Source of the DNA: Warburgia ugandensis
Taxonomy: Eukaryota; Streptophyta; Magnoliopsida; Canellales; Canellaceae
Length of the DNA: 64,000 nucleotides
NCBI GenBank assembly: GCA_035236585.1
Contig: CP141132.1
Location: forward strand, 64,639,880 to 64,703,879
Reading direction: 5' to 3'
Notes under the pieces: model-generated
Databases searched by the model: none
What the model was told of the DNA's origin: nothing
What the model saw: the letters and a program-made list of their open reading frames with translations, nothing else
Position numbers and translations under genes: made by a program
Shown: positions 47,901 to 58,201 of the stretch, one piece after another
Position numbering within the stretch: position 1 is the first letter of the stretch
Layout: each line of letters starts with the position of its first letter

Positions 47901-50089
47901 CTGTGTACCGATGATAATACTATTAGGATCACTTGGAAGAAATCGTTGCATTATTAGGAATTATCCTGTCTAATGCAACTTTTTGTTAATTTGAACGATT
48001 GATTATAATTATGGTGAGAAAAATCTTCTTCAGCCACTTCTTACATTGGATATATCATTTAACTTGTCTGTAATTGATCTTTGAAATCAAGAAAATTCTC
48101 AATGTATCACCAATTCATTATCATGTTTTAAATGGTACCAGAAATTTTTTTATCTTCTGGAAAAGTTAAGCTCATTAAAGCAGGTACTTCATGTGTGGAA
48201 TGCTAATGGATTTCTCAAGTGGACTTTCATGTGGCTACTGTTATAGTAAGTCTGCTTGTTTATCCTTGGAAAAACTTAGCAGACAAAGCATGGAAGGGGC
48301 ATGTCCTTCCAATGATCCGAACCATTATTTTTCTAGGCTCTGCTGCTGCGTTGGTGCATGCCCTCAAATCTCTCCTGACAAATTATCCATTGATACGAAT
48401 ATGAGCCATTGACCTTCTTACCTTCTAGTTTTCCATTTAAGAGCACATCGTGCAGCATTGTTTAGACATGCGCCTTTCGTAACATGGAGAAGATATATAT
48501 TCCTTTGGAAAATAAAAGCAGCATGACCTTCAGGTGGATTTTTGGATCTGTATCCCTGGAAATACCTTATCAAGACAAATATAGACGAGGCTTTGTATCC
48601 AACCGTCCAATTTCACTAGGCTCTGCTGCTATAAATTGTGCAGTCCCTCGATTCTCTCCTGTCAAATTATCCTAACACCCTGATTTTTGGGAACTTCATT
48701 ATGACATCACCCACTTTACTTTCTTATTTTATAACTTTCATTTAAAAAAGCGTGAGAATCAGTAGGTTATGGATAATTCGTATGTGGCACTGTATTCACA
48801 CCATGGCCAACAAATGAATTGTTTGGTTATTGAAAAAGTTGTTGCAGCTTGAACTTTTGCCCGCTAGTACTTTTATCCTCATCATATAGCAACTCTTCCA
48901 TGGTTGTAATGATTCAAAGACACATGTTATCTCTTCCATGGTGACCTGGCTCTCAAGTGAAAATCTATCAATTTGTTACGGAACATGTTGGTAGATTTTC
49001 CGTTGTTGCATTTCTCTTTTAATGCTAGTAGGATATATGTTTCTTTAACTGCCTTTTTTCTATCTTCTCCTTGTACTCAGGCTTCAAAACATTACACAAG
49101 AGCTGAAGTTGCTGTCCACAACTCGAGGACTGATTGTTGGATTATCATAAAGGAGAAGGTGGCTGATAGGCTGTGTAGTTCATAATATTTCCAATTTGCT
49201 TAACTTGGTATGAAACAACCATGGTTACGACATGCTATACTTGCTCTTGTGCAGGTTTATGATGTTACTTCATATGTGGAGGAACACCCGGGAGGAGATG
49301 CAATACTAGCGCATGCTGGAGATGATTCAACAGAAGGCTTCTATGGGTATGTAACCATGAGAAGACATTCTTCTCCTTTGCTGTTTTTCTTGAAGGACAT
49401 GGAGGCAACATCTTGAGAGCTAAACTTAATAAACACAACTTCATGTTATTTAGATTCTTCTTCTTCTGATGTGCAATCAGCATCCTGATTACTTCTCAAT
49501 TGCCTCCAAACAAACTTCCAGATGGTTCCTTTGCTTTTTAAAATGTTAAATTTTATCTTTTAGTTCGTGTGATGCATCTCCCCTTCCAACTGAGTAGAGA
49601 AAACAACAGCCTAGCCTGCTAAGCATGATTGTCTTGTTGCAACTGTCCCTAGATTTACTTTTATTTTCTATCTCCAAAATATATGCCCCTCAATTTTTTA
49701 GTGAAACCCTGCATCCCATCATTTTCTTTTGGAAATCAAGCAGGGATATATGCATTTGGAAACTGCACTTTCTTCAGTGACTGTTAGAGTTCAACTCCCA
49801 GTAACACTTTAAACAGCCAGTGGAGTAGTAGGAATCTGAAGTGGAACATATGCTCAAAATTAAAACAATCATATAAAAGTCTAGGTTTCCTTTTATTTTC
49901 TTGTTTTTTATGAGGATTTCTTATGGCCCTAAGGTTGTAGGACAGGTTGGTAGATGTGGTTAATGTTTAACAATGTGGAAACTTCATCTTTTATGATATT
50001 TGTGGTGTTTTGTTTTTTTCAGGCCGCAGCATGCCACCCGAGTGTTTGACATAATTGATGATTTTTATATTGGAGATTTGAAACAATGA
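41941..50089 (+). CDS. CB5LP: Membrane-anchored cytochrome b5-like protein, 5 coding exons
   Basis: A small haem protein that shuttles electrons at a membrane. Exons are 41941-42016, 42135-42172, 49081-49158, 49255-49346 and 50023-50089. All introns are GT-AG, phases agree, and 351 bases give 116 residues plus TGA. Seen: an N-terminal hydrophobic span (about residues 2-22), a basic linker [12 protein letters not shown], then the cytochrome b5 fold: [27 protein letters not shown], and the haem ligands H75 in [10 protein letters not shown] and H98 in GPQHATRVF. It ends [10 protein letters not shown]. An N-terminal rather than C-terminal anchor and the order of motifs match Arabidopsis CB5LP (about 120 residues) and not the tail-anchored CB5 forms. 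The 6.9 kb third coding intron holds an Au SINE, a Copia pol fragment and an RTE LINE, yet the exons remain intact. Confidence 0.87.
42284..42462 (+). mobile_element. Au SINE, full length, in CB5LP intron 3
   Basis: Close to consensus with A box GCCTTGGCGCAACGG and B box GGTTCAAGGCG. Flanked by GTTGAAGCA(T/G)GAGAGA at 42265-42280 and 42463-42478. One of the better preserved copies. Confidence 0.92.
42790..43170 (-). pseudogene. Copia-type pol remnant (RT end and RNase H)
   Basis: On the minus strand, split frames read [17 protein letters not shown] (compare RPDI-F-V-SQFMHSP of Copia pol), then [14 protein letters not shown] (compare GYC-FLGGNL-SW) and a Cys/Gly end. Preceded by a degraded RLVG-LIYL block near 43085. 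Orientation is antisense to CB5LP. Too decayed to date. Confidence 0.6.
43190..43565 (-). other. Coding-like stretch, unidentified
   Basis: Minus strand reads an 84-residue open frame with hydrophobic runs ([18 protein letters not shown]), and in a shifted frame [18 protein letters not shown] before a possible donor. Suggests a decayed membrane-protein fragment. No family recognised with confidence. Confidence 0.25.
43937..44008. repeat. Long imperfect hairpin, 26-bp arms
   Basis: Arms 43937-43962 and 43983-44008 pair at 24 of 26 positions (CATTATGTGT and ATTACCATTGTG against their complements) around a 20-base loop. Both arms and loop contain words from the 5' end of the Au SINE in opposite orientations (CGAGGCTCCCCTTC and TTGGCACAATGGTA). 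Confidence 0.85.
44027..46981 (+). mobile_element. RTE-clade LINE, best-preserved copy, in CB5LP intron 3
   Basis: Same family as 7951-10966 and similar throughout, but lacking the first 80 bases or so. It is flanked by a perfect 11-bp duplication GTGGATATTAC (44016-44026, 46982-46992). Domains: APE endonuclease ([12 protein letters not shown] from 44107, QETKWKG about 44200, ADLNGHVG about 44512, SQHRL about 44793), linker, reverse transcriptase ([15 protein letters not shown] about 45634, [16 protein letters not shown] about 46091, FADDIVLL about 46177) and C-terminal region ending VTDP. It ends in a GATGAT tail. Stops at about 44446 (TAG), 45711 (TGA), 46278 (TGA) and 46677 (TAA) plus at least three frameshifts inactivate it. 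Sense orientation in the host intron. Confidence 0.92.
47041..47744 (+). other. Coding-like blocks in CB5LP intron 3, unidentified
   Basis: Two stretches read like old coding sequence: 47056-47268 ([20 protein letters not shown]) and, across frames, [19 protein letters not shown] near 47310 and [18 protein letters not shown] near 47420, followed by a 73-residue open frame 47523-47744 ([16 protein letters not shown]). I do not recognise the family. It could be a decayed host-gene fragment or transposon protein, or chance. Confidence 0.3.
48190..48675 (+). repeat. Partial direct duplication, first copy with an open hydrophobic frame
   Basis: CTAGGCTCTGCTGCT and CTCTCCTG(A/T)CAAATTATCC occur in the same order at about 48338-48391 and 48616-48672. 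The first copy reads [20 protein letters not shown] then [15 protein letters not shown] with an Ala/Leu-rich end and stop at 48402-48404. The second copy is disrupted. Family not recognised. Confidence 0.5.
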
Positions 50090-50970
50090 CACTGAAACAG
50101 TCAGGACTACATTTCAAGATCAGGAAGGTACAAAGTTTTATTGCATAACAATCCTAACCCTTGCTGCATTATCTAGAAGTAAGTTATAGAGTACTTTATG
50201 TATTTAACTCAATTCAAGGTGAGATGGGAATCCCTTCTCTGGTTGTAACTTCTTATTTGTTTAGGAATTGAAGAGGCTTTTAAGACAGTCTTTCAGAAAT
50301 GATCCTTGTTGATATCTTTCAGAATCATGCCACTGGGGGAATGCTTGGTAGACTTAGTATCGATTCCTTCAGATTGTTCATAACGCCAGTGTGCCAACTG
50401 AACATATGTGGGTATTCACTACTCACTATAGCCTCTGTAATCAGGCAAACTAGAAGATTTTTGAATTGATACAAGTCGCTAAAATCAAACGATTCAAACT
50501 AGCAGCCAAAGTTACAAAGTGTGAAGTGAGGCCCAGCTGCTTAGTGATCTAAATTGTTCATCTATTACTGGCCTCAAAATCGTCTCCATTGGTTATCACG
50601 ACTATTCTAGTGTAGGACGGATGGCTTAAAATTTTCAGTACTGGATGGCTAGTATTGTCTGATGCATGTGGTTTTGAAGCATGATATACCTGTAATGGTG
50701 TGCTAAAGGAATGGTTTTGGATCCTCCTTCTAGGTTCCATGAGAATGGCCCTTCTTGTGCCCCAGCAGCACTTGCTCCTTAGGACGTGTTGTTTGGTGGG
50801 AAAAAAGTTTCTTCTGATCCATTTTTGCATAAAAATTTCTCCAACTTTGTAGGATCGGCTTGGAAAGCATTACATTTTCTAAGAATCTCTTCCCTTCTAT
50901 TTGGGCTGGAAGATCCCTTTCCATAGAGCAACTTTGCAGGAGATAAAATTCTTCTCCAGGGAATTTTGTT
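50090..50970. other. CB5LP 3' flank
   Basis: Should contain the CB5LP 3' UTR. No poly(A) signal or 3' UTR intron can be assigned with confidence, and no repeat is recognised. Confidence 0.4.
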
Positions 50971-50987
50971 TTTCATACTTCTCTTTT

Positions 50988-51170
50988 GAAGGGGAGCTTT
51001 GGCACACTGGTAGAGTTGTCCTTGTGTGACCTTGAGGTTACGAGTTCAAGGTGTGAAAAAATCTCTTGCAAAATGCAAGATAAGGCTGTCTATTATTGAC
51101 CCTTGTGGTCCGCCCCGTCTCTAAACCCTGCATACACGGTAACTTATGCACGGGGGCAGCCCCTTCCTTT
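50988..51170 (+). mobile_element. Au SINE, full length
   Basis: Plus-strand copy of the subfamily with CTATTATTGACCC. Flanked by ATACTTCTCTTT at 50975-50986 and 51171-51182, perfect. Confidence 0.92.
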
Positions 51171-51786
51171 ATACTTCTCTTTCTACAGTCTAAACACCCC
51201 CAACAAATACAATAAACCATCCCATATTTTGCTTCACCCAAATATGAAAACTGCAGCACTCAACACTCCTTGATTAACCTTATACGGCGAACTGAAGAGG
51301 CATTCAAGTGATTCACTCTGATTCATGCACCAAATGCTCTCTCTGCAAGTCCCTCGGTCAATTTTCCAAGTCAGAACGTAACAAGATGTGGGTCCCGACT
51401 AGATTTATAGCAGAGATATGAACATCAGTGGAGTTAGCAATTCACAGCGGGTCCTTTGTCTCATCATTGCCCATATCATATCAAGTGGTGATGTTCGACG
51501 CACAAATTGATGCTCACTTGCCATTATTATAAATGTTGTTCATGTGTCAATTCTTAAGAAAGCAAAACCAGTAAACAATTATGAAAGTGTTTGCTAAACA
51601 GATTAGCACAATAGAGAGCCATTGGTTAATGTCATACGAGAGCTTCCTAAAATTTCTCACATCAAGTTTTATTTATCATAAAAAAAAAGTCAACAAGTTA
51701 TAATTTCCAATTAACTTTGAATAGCTAAATACCTAAGTTTATAGGACCCTTCATGCATTTTACATTAGAATGATAAATCCAAGTGC

Positions 51787-51846
51787 GCATGGGGAAGCTC
51801 AAAGTCACACGACGACAACTCTACCATTGCGCAAAGCTCTGCTTTT
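51787..51846 (-). mobile_element. Au SINE fragment (5' end)
   Basis: Only the tRNA-like head remains: AAAGTCACACGACGACAACT and CCATTGCGCAAAGCTC. The body is deleted, with a short GGGGAAGCTC left that may come from the 3' end. Confidence 0.7.
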
Positions 51847-51849
51847 ATT

Positions 51850-52225
51850 CTATCTCAATATATGTGGTTAAAATGTCTGAAATTTAGGTTTGTGAATACA
51901 TAGTGCACACTTGACAAGAGTACATTGCAAATGAAAAGTTGGGTTTGTCGTTCCCCTATCATAAAATGTCCATAGTTTTCTTTTTCTAGTCTTTTCCTCT
52001 CTCTTTTTTTTTTTTTTCTCTTGTTCTTGTACAAGCAAAGAATTTTGTAGACTACGGGCAAACACTCCTAAGCTTTGTTATACATGCCTTATCGACTACT
52101 TTTTGTCTGTCTCTTTTTTTTTTTAATGGTAGACAAACACCAGTGCACTCTCCAACCTTAGCCATAAGTTTCGAGACTTCTCATACTAATGCCCTTAGAA
52201 AGCTTTGGTGTGCCACCTCAAACCA
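51850..52225. other. Intergenic stretch; nothing recognised
   Basis: Low-complexity T-rich runs near 52008 and 52112, no element recognised. Confidence 0.4.
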
Positions 52226-52229
52226 CTGA

Positions 52230-53618
52230 AGTTATGTATTCCCCCGCAAAACACTCATGGTTCAAATGGTAGAAAGCAATTTATCAATTGTCATATAGGA
52301 GTAACAGCAGAGAGGTTTGTGAAAAATTTTCAGTCTATAGACACTGCAGAGGAAATGCAACAGTGGGGGATCATCCTCTTGAATCATAGTTCTCTCTTTC
52401 CGGGGATGAATTGAGCTGTTGTTTAGAGACATGTTTATGTTGTGATTCTCCTGCTTAGCTATCTTTCTTTTTCTTTTTTGAAGGACATTGTTTGTTATGA
52501 AATAGCACTGACTATGGTGTATTCTATAGGAGGTCTTCTTCATGCTATGAAGAAACACTAACAATTTCTTTTGTTCCTCTTTCCAACAAACTATAAAGGA
52601 GTAGTAATAATTGGTCCCTTCTATTGTCTTTTGTGAAATGAATTATTAGGGCTCTTATTAAGCCATTATTTTAGCTCCTTAAGGTAGCTGTTGGCCTTTC
52701 AGAAAAGAAGAAAATAAAAAATTGACTCTTATAAGCTTTAATATGATAAGCACTTTTGGTATAGAAGTAATGGCAACTCTTATTGATTCCCCTCAAAACT
52801 CTCAGAGTTTCAGATGGTGGAAAGTAGTTCTTCAATTGTCATATAGGATTAATGGTACTTCTCCCCTTTGGAGAATGAATTGTGATCTTATAAACCAAAT
52901 ACAAAAAGAAAAATAAATGAAGAAGAGAAAGAAGATGATCACTTCGAGGAGAGAGCACCTCCTATTTCACCTTCAATTCGAGAAGAGCTTGGATCTCCTA
53001 ATTCACAATGGAGCCAAATAAACCTTTTCTCCTTTCTTTCTAAAGAGATTTACATTGAATATATAAAACCTAGTATTTCTATTTACAATATAAATATAAA
53101 AATTAAACTATCATAAAAGATTCCTTATAAGTAGCATAATTTGATTCTTAAGTAAAACATAAATAGAAGGACTTCTAATAACCTAAAATAGAAAGATCCC
53201 TAAGTTAACAATTATTTTTTTTATTAAAATATTTATAATTGCACCCTAATTGCTTCCTATTAGCATGATTGTTTGGAGACATGCTTATGTTGTAATTTTC
53301 TTAAATTGTCCTCCTTTTTTTTTTTCTTTTGTAGTTGTATCCGTCTTATTTTGAAAGATGTTGTTTGTTATGAAATAGCTTTGACTATGGTGTGTTTTGT
53401 AGGAGTTCTCATTCATGTTATAAAGAAGCAATAGCAATTTCTTTTGTTTCTCTTTCTAGCAAACTATAAAGAAGTAGTAATTGTTGGTCCCTTTTTATTC
53501 TCTTTTGTGAAATGAATTATTAGGGATTTTATTAAGCCATTATTTTAGCCCCTTAAGGTAGCAATTGACTTTTCAAAAAATAGTGACTCCTATAAGTTGT
53601 AATCTAATAAGCTTTTTG
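52230..53618. repeat. Two-copy direct duplication (A-B-A-B) with an insert in the second copy
   Basis: Block A: 52230-52415 and about 52770-52885 share CAATTGTCATATAGGA and AATGGTAGAAAG/GATGGTGGAAAG words. Block B: 52418-52752 and 53267-53618 share TTTGTTATGAAATAGC, TTGTGAAATGAATTATTAGG and TTAAGCCATTATTTTAGC. In the first unit A runs directly into B; in the second they are split by about 380 bases. Confidence 0.75.
52882..53264 (-). mobile_element. Candidate solo LTR inside the duplicated block
   Basis: Minus strand begins TGCTAATAGGAAGCAATTAG, resembling Copia LTR starts. It carries a TATA-like run, a pyrimidine-rich TTCTTTCTCTTCTTC tract and a plus-strand TG start (TGATCTTATAAACC). The border is inferred because the sequence is absent from the first A-B unit. 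No target-site duplication is clear. Confidence 0.45.
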
Positions 53619-53805
53619 ATGTCTGCTTTCTTAAACACATAGTGCCACATGAGCATGTGATTGTATCCACATTCCATTGTTCTTATCAATGATGGAAAAG
53701 TCTAGTTATTATCATCAAAATTTGCACCAATGCTTTATAAGCATCGTGGTTCAAGGAGTCTTTCACGTAGGTGACCTAGGTTTAAGGCTATGCATATGTA
53801 TGTGT

Positions 53806-54391
53806 TGTTAGATGTTTTAAAATAAACTCATAATATGACCCATATTATTACATAATATTTTCCATATATATATATATATATTATAAGTTCATTTTATTTG
53901 AAAACCTAAAGTAGTAATGATATAATTAAGTGATTGAAGTAACCTATTTTTATTAGTCCTACTTATAGAGATGAAATCATGTGAGAGATTTTTTCCTAAA
54001 ATTTCTAAAAATCTCCCACCACCCTATATCTCCATTCTTGATATAGCAAGTATTTTTGGACAAAATCCTTTTAGGAAAGCCCTAGCCTATGCAAGAAAAT
54101 TGGAGTTTGGGGCTTTATCATCTTTTTTATAAGGATTTGAAGTTTTTTTATTTTTTATTATCAAAATATGAAGAATAGATATTCAAGTTTGACATCAACA
54201 TATTAACATAGCTAAAGGTAAGTAGTTCATTGCATATTTGAGAGATTAATTGAAATAAGCAACTTTTACATATGTGACTAACTTTCACAAACATTTTAGC
54301 TTCATATGTACTATTGTTTTGGATTTCCATCTATGCTTTGCTAGAATTTCTTATTGTGATCTTGTTTCCTACATTAAATTGCTATCAGAGC
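53806..54391 (+). mobile_element. Candidate LTR plus primer-binding site of a retrotransposon
   Basis: Begins TGTTAGATGTTTTAAAATAA and is followed near 54379-54391 by TTGCTATCAGAGC, two changes from the tRNA-Met primer-binding site. The LTR end (CCTACA near 54368-54373) is uncertain. No gag is recognised downstream. Confidence 0.4.
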
Positions 54392-55745
54392 TAAAATCCA
54401 AAAATCTAAGTTATGGTAGTAGAGGTAGTGCTAAAAGAGAAACACAAAAGCACTAAAGAGAAATGACAGAGATGAGGAACATGGTGGAATATTTGTTGGC
54501 ACTATGCAAGCTATTCAATTCAACCAAGGGAATGTGAAGAAGCATGTAACTTATTTGGACTCTGTCACATAAATTAAATACTTAATTTTTTTGAGGACTT
54601 AATCCTATGGATGCTATGCTCCTCAGCATGGTGCCATGATGATATTGGACAAATTCAACCAATTATCATTCCTATCCGTATTGTGGGACCTAAAGGTCTT
54701 TACTTATTTCCAAGTAGTGCCCTTTTTTGGTGCCCTGAACCATTCATATTGACATCCATGTCATAGATGAGCATTGTCTCCAAAATTGCATACTCCAAAT
54801 GATCCTATCATTGTTTCTTAAGAGCCATTTCTAGTTTAAAATGGATGGAAAAAAATTATGGTAGAATCATCCAAATATGTGATGTTTGGGGCCTGAGTCA
54901 TATGGTTGCAAGATGGTTAAGATGAAAGGCCTACATCATTTAAAAAGGTGATCCCACTTACACACTTATCCACAATAACCTTGTAGCAATTGCAAGTCTC
55001 AAGGAAGCTTGTGAGAATATCATGGTCATTTCCTAAAATAAGGACTTTTTTGTTCTTGTTTTATATTAAACTAATTTGTAACCTCGTCTACTCACAAGCC
55101 CACTTACTATACACTTGTGTCATACTCGCTGTTGGGATGGACATAACACCCCTATTGGGATGGCTGCCTACCTTATACAGATAACATAATGTACAAGCAA
55201 GAGAGGTACTTCTTGTTGCTAGTAATTGCCCTGGACAACTTTTGGCTCCCAAAATAATGTCAAAAATCTTACACAAAACTGAACTTGATTAACCTTAGCT
55301 TAAAAGGCACATATATAGTAGCTCCTTGAAGATAGTTGAAACCTTCCAAAATCTGCAAGGGACATGACATCTCTATCTTTAGAATTCAACCAAGCCATAC
55401 TTAATTTGTACTTCAACTAATTTGCACAATTAAATCAATCCATACTTTAGTCTTTGTAAATATGAATTCCATTTAATAATCTTGAAAATAGAAATTATCA
55501 CAAAGCCTAATGGCTATGAAATAGGCTGCACTGACACACAAATAAATAAATGTCGAGCAGCGGCTGCAAACATGAGCCAGAAAAACTTACCCAACACTCA
55601 TATATGTGCTACAAAATGAATACTCAATAAATATCTAATAACCTTTAAATAAGCTAAAGAGACCTCAGACTTGGGGTTGCAAAAATCAACCTAATAAACC
55701 TTTAAAACCTAACAACCGGAAGAGAGTAGAGTTATGCACAAATAT
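54392..55745. other. Intergenic stretch; nothing firm
   Basis: May be internal sequence of the LTR element to its left, but no retroviral-type domain can be read. Confidence 0.35.
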
Positions 55746-55755
55746 GACAAATTCT

Positions 55756-55758
<3 letters not shown>

Positions 55759-55840
<82 letters not shown>
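55759..55840. repeat. (GA)n microsatellite, about 41 units
   Basis: An uninterrupted GA run of about 82 bases, the longest simple repeat in the window. Likely length-polymorphic. Confidence 0.97.
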
Positions 55841-55841
<1 letters not shown>

Positions 55842-56811
55842 AATGGAAATGCAGATGAAAGAGCCAGCAATGGCAAAATCCTCAAATGATAGACCATCTC
55901 AACAAATTAATAATTTTGACTTTAAGATGATCAATGCTACGGTAGGGCGGGATCACATGGTAAGTTGCCCTGTGATAATATGCAGCACTTTTTGCTTAAA
56001 GGGTCCCATTTGTGGTTAATCTGACCATTCATCCCATTTCTTCCAAATTATGATGTCCAGTAGCTAGAAGTTCATGCCTTTTGGATACTTCTCTCATCCA
56101 GAAAATATGTTTTAATAATTGGAAGTGCACCATTACCTACAAAACTTTCTGTCTGGCCAAGAAAATACAGCTTTTCAAATGCTCGATGTGTCAATTTCAC
56201 TGGACATCCAAGGAAGGAGAATTGAGTCCAGTGGTTTGGATCAACCAAAGATAAGGCCTTGGTTCAAAAGTGCGCACCACAAGCATTCCTGTAATAAGAT
56301 TAATAATCAACAGTCAAAAGGGCTATCATCGCCTTTGTAGAATTATTGGGCTGCCGCAAACTCTGCGTCAGGAAGCACTTATCTACTCTACAGACTGATC
56401 GCCACAAACGCGCATAGACCCTTGATGGGACATGATCAGGTGGCAAACATGAGATTTTCTATGGTGTGTCCGCGTGGGCAAGTACATGGGACTCTTGACT
56501 GTTGATTCAAGCCACTCGTCCGTCTTTTGGCTCATGCCATCCTTCCATGCCTGAAAATCTAGCTTCTCATCGGATGATTTCCAGCCTCTACTTCTAACTT
56601 GCGAAGCAGCCAAGCTTTACTCTGGCGCAAAGTACATGCCGGTCTACTTGGGTTGAGATGGAAGATGATTTCTGGGCACGTCTGAATGATGTCTAACCTT
56701 CGTCAGGCTAAGATTTTTCTACCATTTTTCCATAAACTTCCGGACCGTCCATTTTCACTTTGTAATGCAGTGGTTTAACTTCCACAAATATAAAACCTGG
56801 ATATATAAAAA
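55841..56811. other. Intergenic stretch; nothing recognised
   Basis: Unique-looking sequence with a 76-residue minus-strand frame at 56383-56613 that has no family signature. Confidence 0.35.
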
Positions 56812-56953
56812 GGACAGTCGTGTGATTTTGAGGTTACGGGTTCAAAGCGTGAAAATAGCCTTCTGCAAGGTACAAGATAAGATTACGTATTATTAACCCT
56901 TGTATTCATCCCTTCTTTAGACACCCATATGTAGGAGTTCTGTGCATGGGCTT
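56812..56953 (+). mobile_element. Au SINE, diverged, A box missing
   Basis: Starts at AGTCGTGTGATTTTGAGG and keeps the B box (GGGTTCAAAGCG) through to GTGCATGGGCTT. Many transitions. Confidence 0.78.
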
Positions 56954-57052
56954 GAATTTTATAGGAGGCTATTTTTATACCTTGAACCTGTGATCTTTAA
57001 ATCACACGACACATGACGTGACAATTATATCAGTACGCCAAAACTTTTCTTC
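56954..57052 (-). mobile_element. Au SINE fragment, inverted against its neighbour
   Basis: Minus-strand head of a SINE: AGGAGGCTATTTTTATACC, CTTGAACCTGTGATC, then GTACGCCAAAACTTTTCTTC. It abuts the plus-strand fragment end to end. Confidence 0.75.
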
Positions 57053-58026
57053 TAAAATATAATAATTGCAATAATCTGATAGACAAAGATGTTTTGATGC
57101 ACAGACATGCATTGCAAGACTCGTGGCCAAAGCCTACAAGCTCTAGGGAATAAGGCTTGATTGAAGGCCTTATTTCTAAATTTTTTTTGATAAATATCTA
57201 AAAAAAGAAAAGACTAAATATTTATATAAAAATGTCTAGAAAGAGTTCTAAAATAGTCTTTAATAATTAAATAATTGATATATATATATATATATAATAA
57301 TCTAAACTATCTATTAAAAAGATGAATAAATGAGAATAAGTATAAATAAATATAAGCTTTTCGCCCATAAGAGTTCAGAAAAAGTAAAAGTGCCACCCCG
57401 ATACAACAGGCTATGTAAAACGCTTCCCGAGATGAGCAGTTTGAATCACCGAAGACTACAATCACCGAAGACTATTGTAGGAACCAATTATGAATGAATG
57501 ATGAATGAGATGTTTGGAGCGTGGCTACTCAAAGTCGGGGCTCGCTGGATAAATGATTTCGAACACCAAAAGATGGGCCCAAACTATACTTTAATCTGAC
57601 GCGTGAAACGACTTAATATCTCGATCGGTATATGCATAGTCTTTTCACGAGGACTGGATATATAAATGAACAGTGGACTCTTTAGTAGACCAGCAGAAAT
57701 GCATTGGAGAGGAAGCTTCTTCGTCCACTCAAAGACATTCACAAACTTTACAAGAAAGTGATCATCAAGGCGACTCGTTAAGCTCTAATTAGTGGATTAT
57801 AAAACCCCAATTATAGGATAAAGAAAAGTTAGCATAGTTCCTGGAGGAATGATTAACTTCTTTCATTAAATGTACTCTTCTTTTGTACAAAAGCCTCCTT
57901 TTCTTAAAGGGAAACCTTGTTGCCATCATGCTTGCAGCCAACATAAACGAGTAGACTGCCTAAAGGACACTGGTCCCCTATCTTATACACCAAAATAAGA
58001 TATATATATATATATATCCAACTAGG
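57053..58026. other. Intergenic stretch; nothing recognised
   Basis: Contains (TA)n runs near 57278 and 57999, no gene. Confidence 0.4.
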
Positions 58027-58036
58027 TCATGACTAG

Positions 58037-58192
58037 TGTACGAAGTTCCTGCATATGCAGGATTTAGGGAAGGGGGGACCATAATATGCAGCCTTATCTT
58101 GCATTTTGTAAGAGGCTATTTTATGCCTTGAACCCATGACTTTAAGGTCACACGACGGCAACTCTTCCGTTGCTTTAAAGCTCCCCTTCAAA
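58037..58192 (-). mobile_element. Au SINE lacking its 3' terminus
   Basis: Minus-strand copy missing the GGGGCTGCCC end. CATGACTAG flanks it at 58028-58036 and 58193-58201. Confidence 0.82.
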
Positions 58193-58201
58193 CATGACTA
58201 G

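Noticed and set aside
56383-56613. 76-residue minus-strand open frame
   Set aside because: No recognisable domain, no splice partners and length within chance expectation.
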